Assembly (NCBI GenBank): GCA_039800205.1
Contig: JBDLRB010000268.1
Span: forward strand, 1 to 64,000
Reading direction: 5' to 3'
Source: SYIM01 sp039800205
Lineage (GTDB): Bacteria; Pseudomonadota; Gammaproteobacteria; Burkholderiales; Burkholderiaceae_E
Length of the DNA: 64,000 bases
How positions within the stretch are numbered: the first letter of the stretch is position 1; each line of letters opens with the position of its first letter. The notes beneath the pieces are model-generated. The model was not told the origin of the DNA and made no database searches. It saw nothing but the letters and a program-made list of their open reading frames with translations. The translations under genes were made by a program, and so were the position numbers. Positions 63,543-64,000 of this stretch are shown here, in pieces.

Positions 63543-64000
63543 ATGAGCCTCAATCCGCAAAACGTCTGTACGGCCATCCAGGCTGCACGAGGGCAGGCGA
63601 TCGTTGTCTGCACAATGAGTGCAATGAATGCCTTCGATACCGCAGGACCCTTTCCGGCCCTGACCTTGTCCTCGGTGCCCTTGATGGGCGGTGCGGCCTC
63701 GATTGCAATGGGCATTGCCCTCGCTCGGCCAGACCGAACCGTCATCGTGCTGGACGGCGATTCAAGCCTGCTGATGGAATTGGGCGGGCTCGCCAACATC
63801 GCGGGGTCACACCCTCGAAACCTTTATCACTTCGTCTATGCCAACCGCGTTCAGTTCAATGGCAATTTCTGCCTGGATCTGCCCGATCGTGGACGGGCCG
63901 ATTTTGCTGGTCTCGCACGGGCGGCGGGCTACGCATCGGCTGAGACCTGGTCGGATGCAGCGGATCTCGGAAAGCTGCCGGCATTGCTGACGCGGGCCGG
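63543..64000 (+). CDS. TPP-dependent decarboxylase beta subunit, cut by the window end
   Basis: The frame starts MSLNPQNVCTAIQAARGQAIVVCTMSAMNAFD and is still open at the window end after about 152 codons. It is the TPP-binding partner: VPLMGGAASIAMGIALARPDRTVIVLDGDSSLLMELGGL, then NLYHFVYANRVQFNGNFCLDLP. The cofactor motif reads GDS where most relatives have GDG, and the paired asparagine is in YANR. The remaining C-terminus is outside the window, so length cannot be judged. Confidence 0.82.
   Translation, partial: MSLNPQNVCTAIQAARGQAIVVCTMSAMNAFDTAGPFPALTLSSVPLMGGAASIAMGIALARPDRTVIVLDGDSSLLMELGGLANIAGSHPRNLYHFVYANRVQFNGNFCLDLPDRGRADFAGLARAAGYASAETWSDAADLGKLPALLTRA

Overview
This window looks like a piece of a GC-rich betaproteobacterial chromosome, most likely Burkholderiales. 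The evidence is the queA-tgt-yajC-secD-secF run, an rpsU-yqeY-dnaG-rpoD macromolecular synthesis locus, a pcnB-folK-deoxynucleoside kinase run, a neighbouring tamA-tamB pair, and an orphan Bug/TctC-type binding protein. Most of it is tightly packed housekeeping DNA with many 4-base ATGA stop/start overlaps. Coordinates and motifs were read by eye. No database search was possible, so family names rest on recognised motifs.

Layout. 1-6.4 kb (minus): queA, tgt, yajC, secD, secF, a DUF456 membrane protein, then a cytochrome b561 gene that breaks off near the window edge. 6.5-12.5 kb (minus): a six-gene CoA-thioester operon (MaoC hydratase, MmgE/PrpD, acyl-CoA dehydrogenase, CaiB CoA-transferase, GntR regulator, CitE-type lyase). 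Its composition fits itaconate breakdown to pyruvate and acetyl-CoA. A clean promoter precedes it, with a 14-bp perfect palindrome at the start point. 12.5-12.8 kb: tRNA-Leu(CAA) whose 3' end and following hairpin are duplicated exactly. 12.8-14.6 kb: an EamA transporter and an enoyl-CoA hydratase. 14.6-18.1 kb (minus): rmlBACD for dTDP-L-rhamnose. 18.3-20.6 kb: a paired, PimC/PimD-like acyl-CoA dehydrogenase. 20.5-28.2 kb (minus): AI-2E family protein, hda, a HAD phosphatase, pcnB, folK, a DUF486 protein and a deoxynucleoside kinase, then a three-unit PHO box and phoB-phoR.

28.3-35.2 kb (plus): purM, tamA (with an unusual lipobox) and tamB. 35.2-40.7 kb: miaA, mutL, dedA, amiC and tsaE. 40.9-48.4 kb: queG, an AEC transporter, xerD, panE, ybaK, plsY, tsaD and a BaiN-type flavoprotein. 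48.4-54.4 kb: rpsU, yqeY, dnaG and an rpoD with an N-terminal extension of about 380 residues. 54.4-58.3 kb is the most accessory-looking part. It holds a second EamA transporter, a CAU-anticodon tRNA, a DUF4143 AAA ATPase, a ParE toxin remnant, a decayed second copy of the tRNA 3' half, and a two-gene cassette of small glycine/alanine-rich membrane proteins that I cannot assign. 58.3-64 kb is a catabolic-looking cluster: DUF1330 protein, TctC receptor, a cysteine-less maleate isomerase/arylmalonate decarboxylase relative, a cytoplasmic sulfatase, and a two-subunit TPP decarboxylase cut by the window end. Three evenly phased GATCAC sites lie between the divergent sulfatase and decarboxylase genes.

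The strongest candidates for something not well described are the tRNA-bounded relic with the adjacent two-gene membrane cassette (55.4-58.3 kb), the lipobox TamA, the basic RpoD tail, and the sulfatase/decarboxylase cluster with its phased operator.
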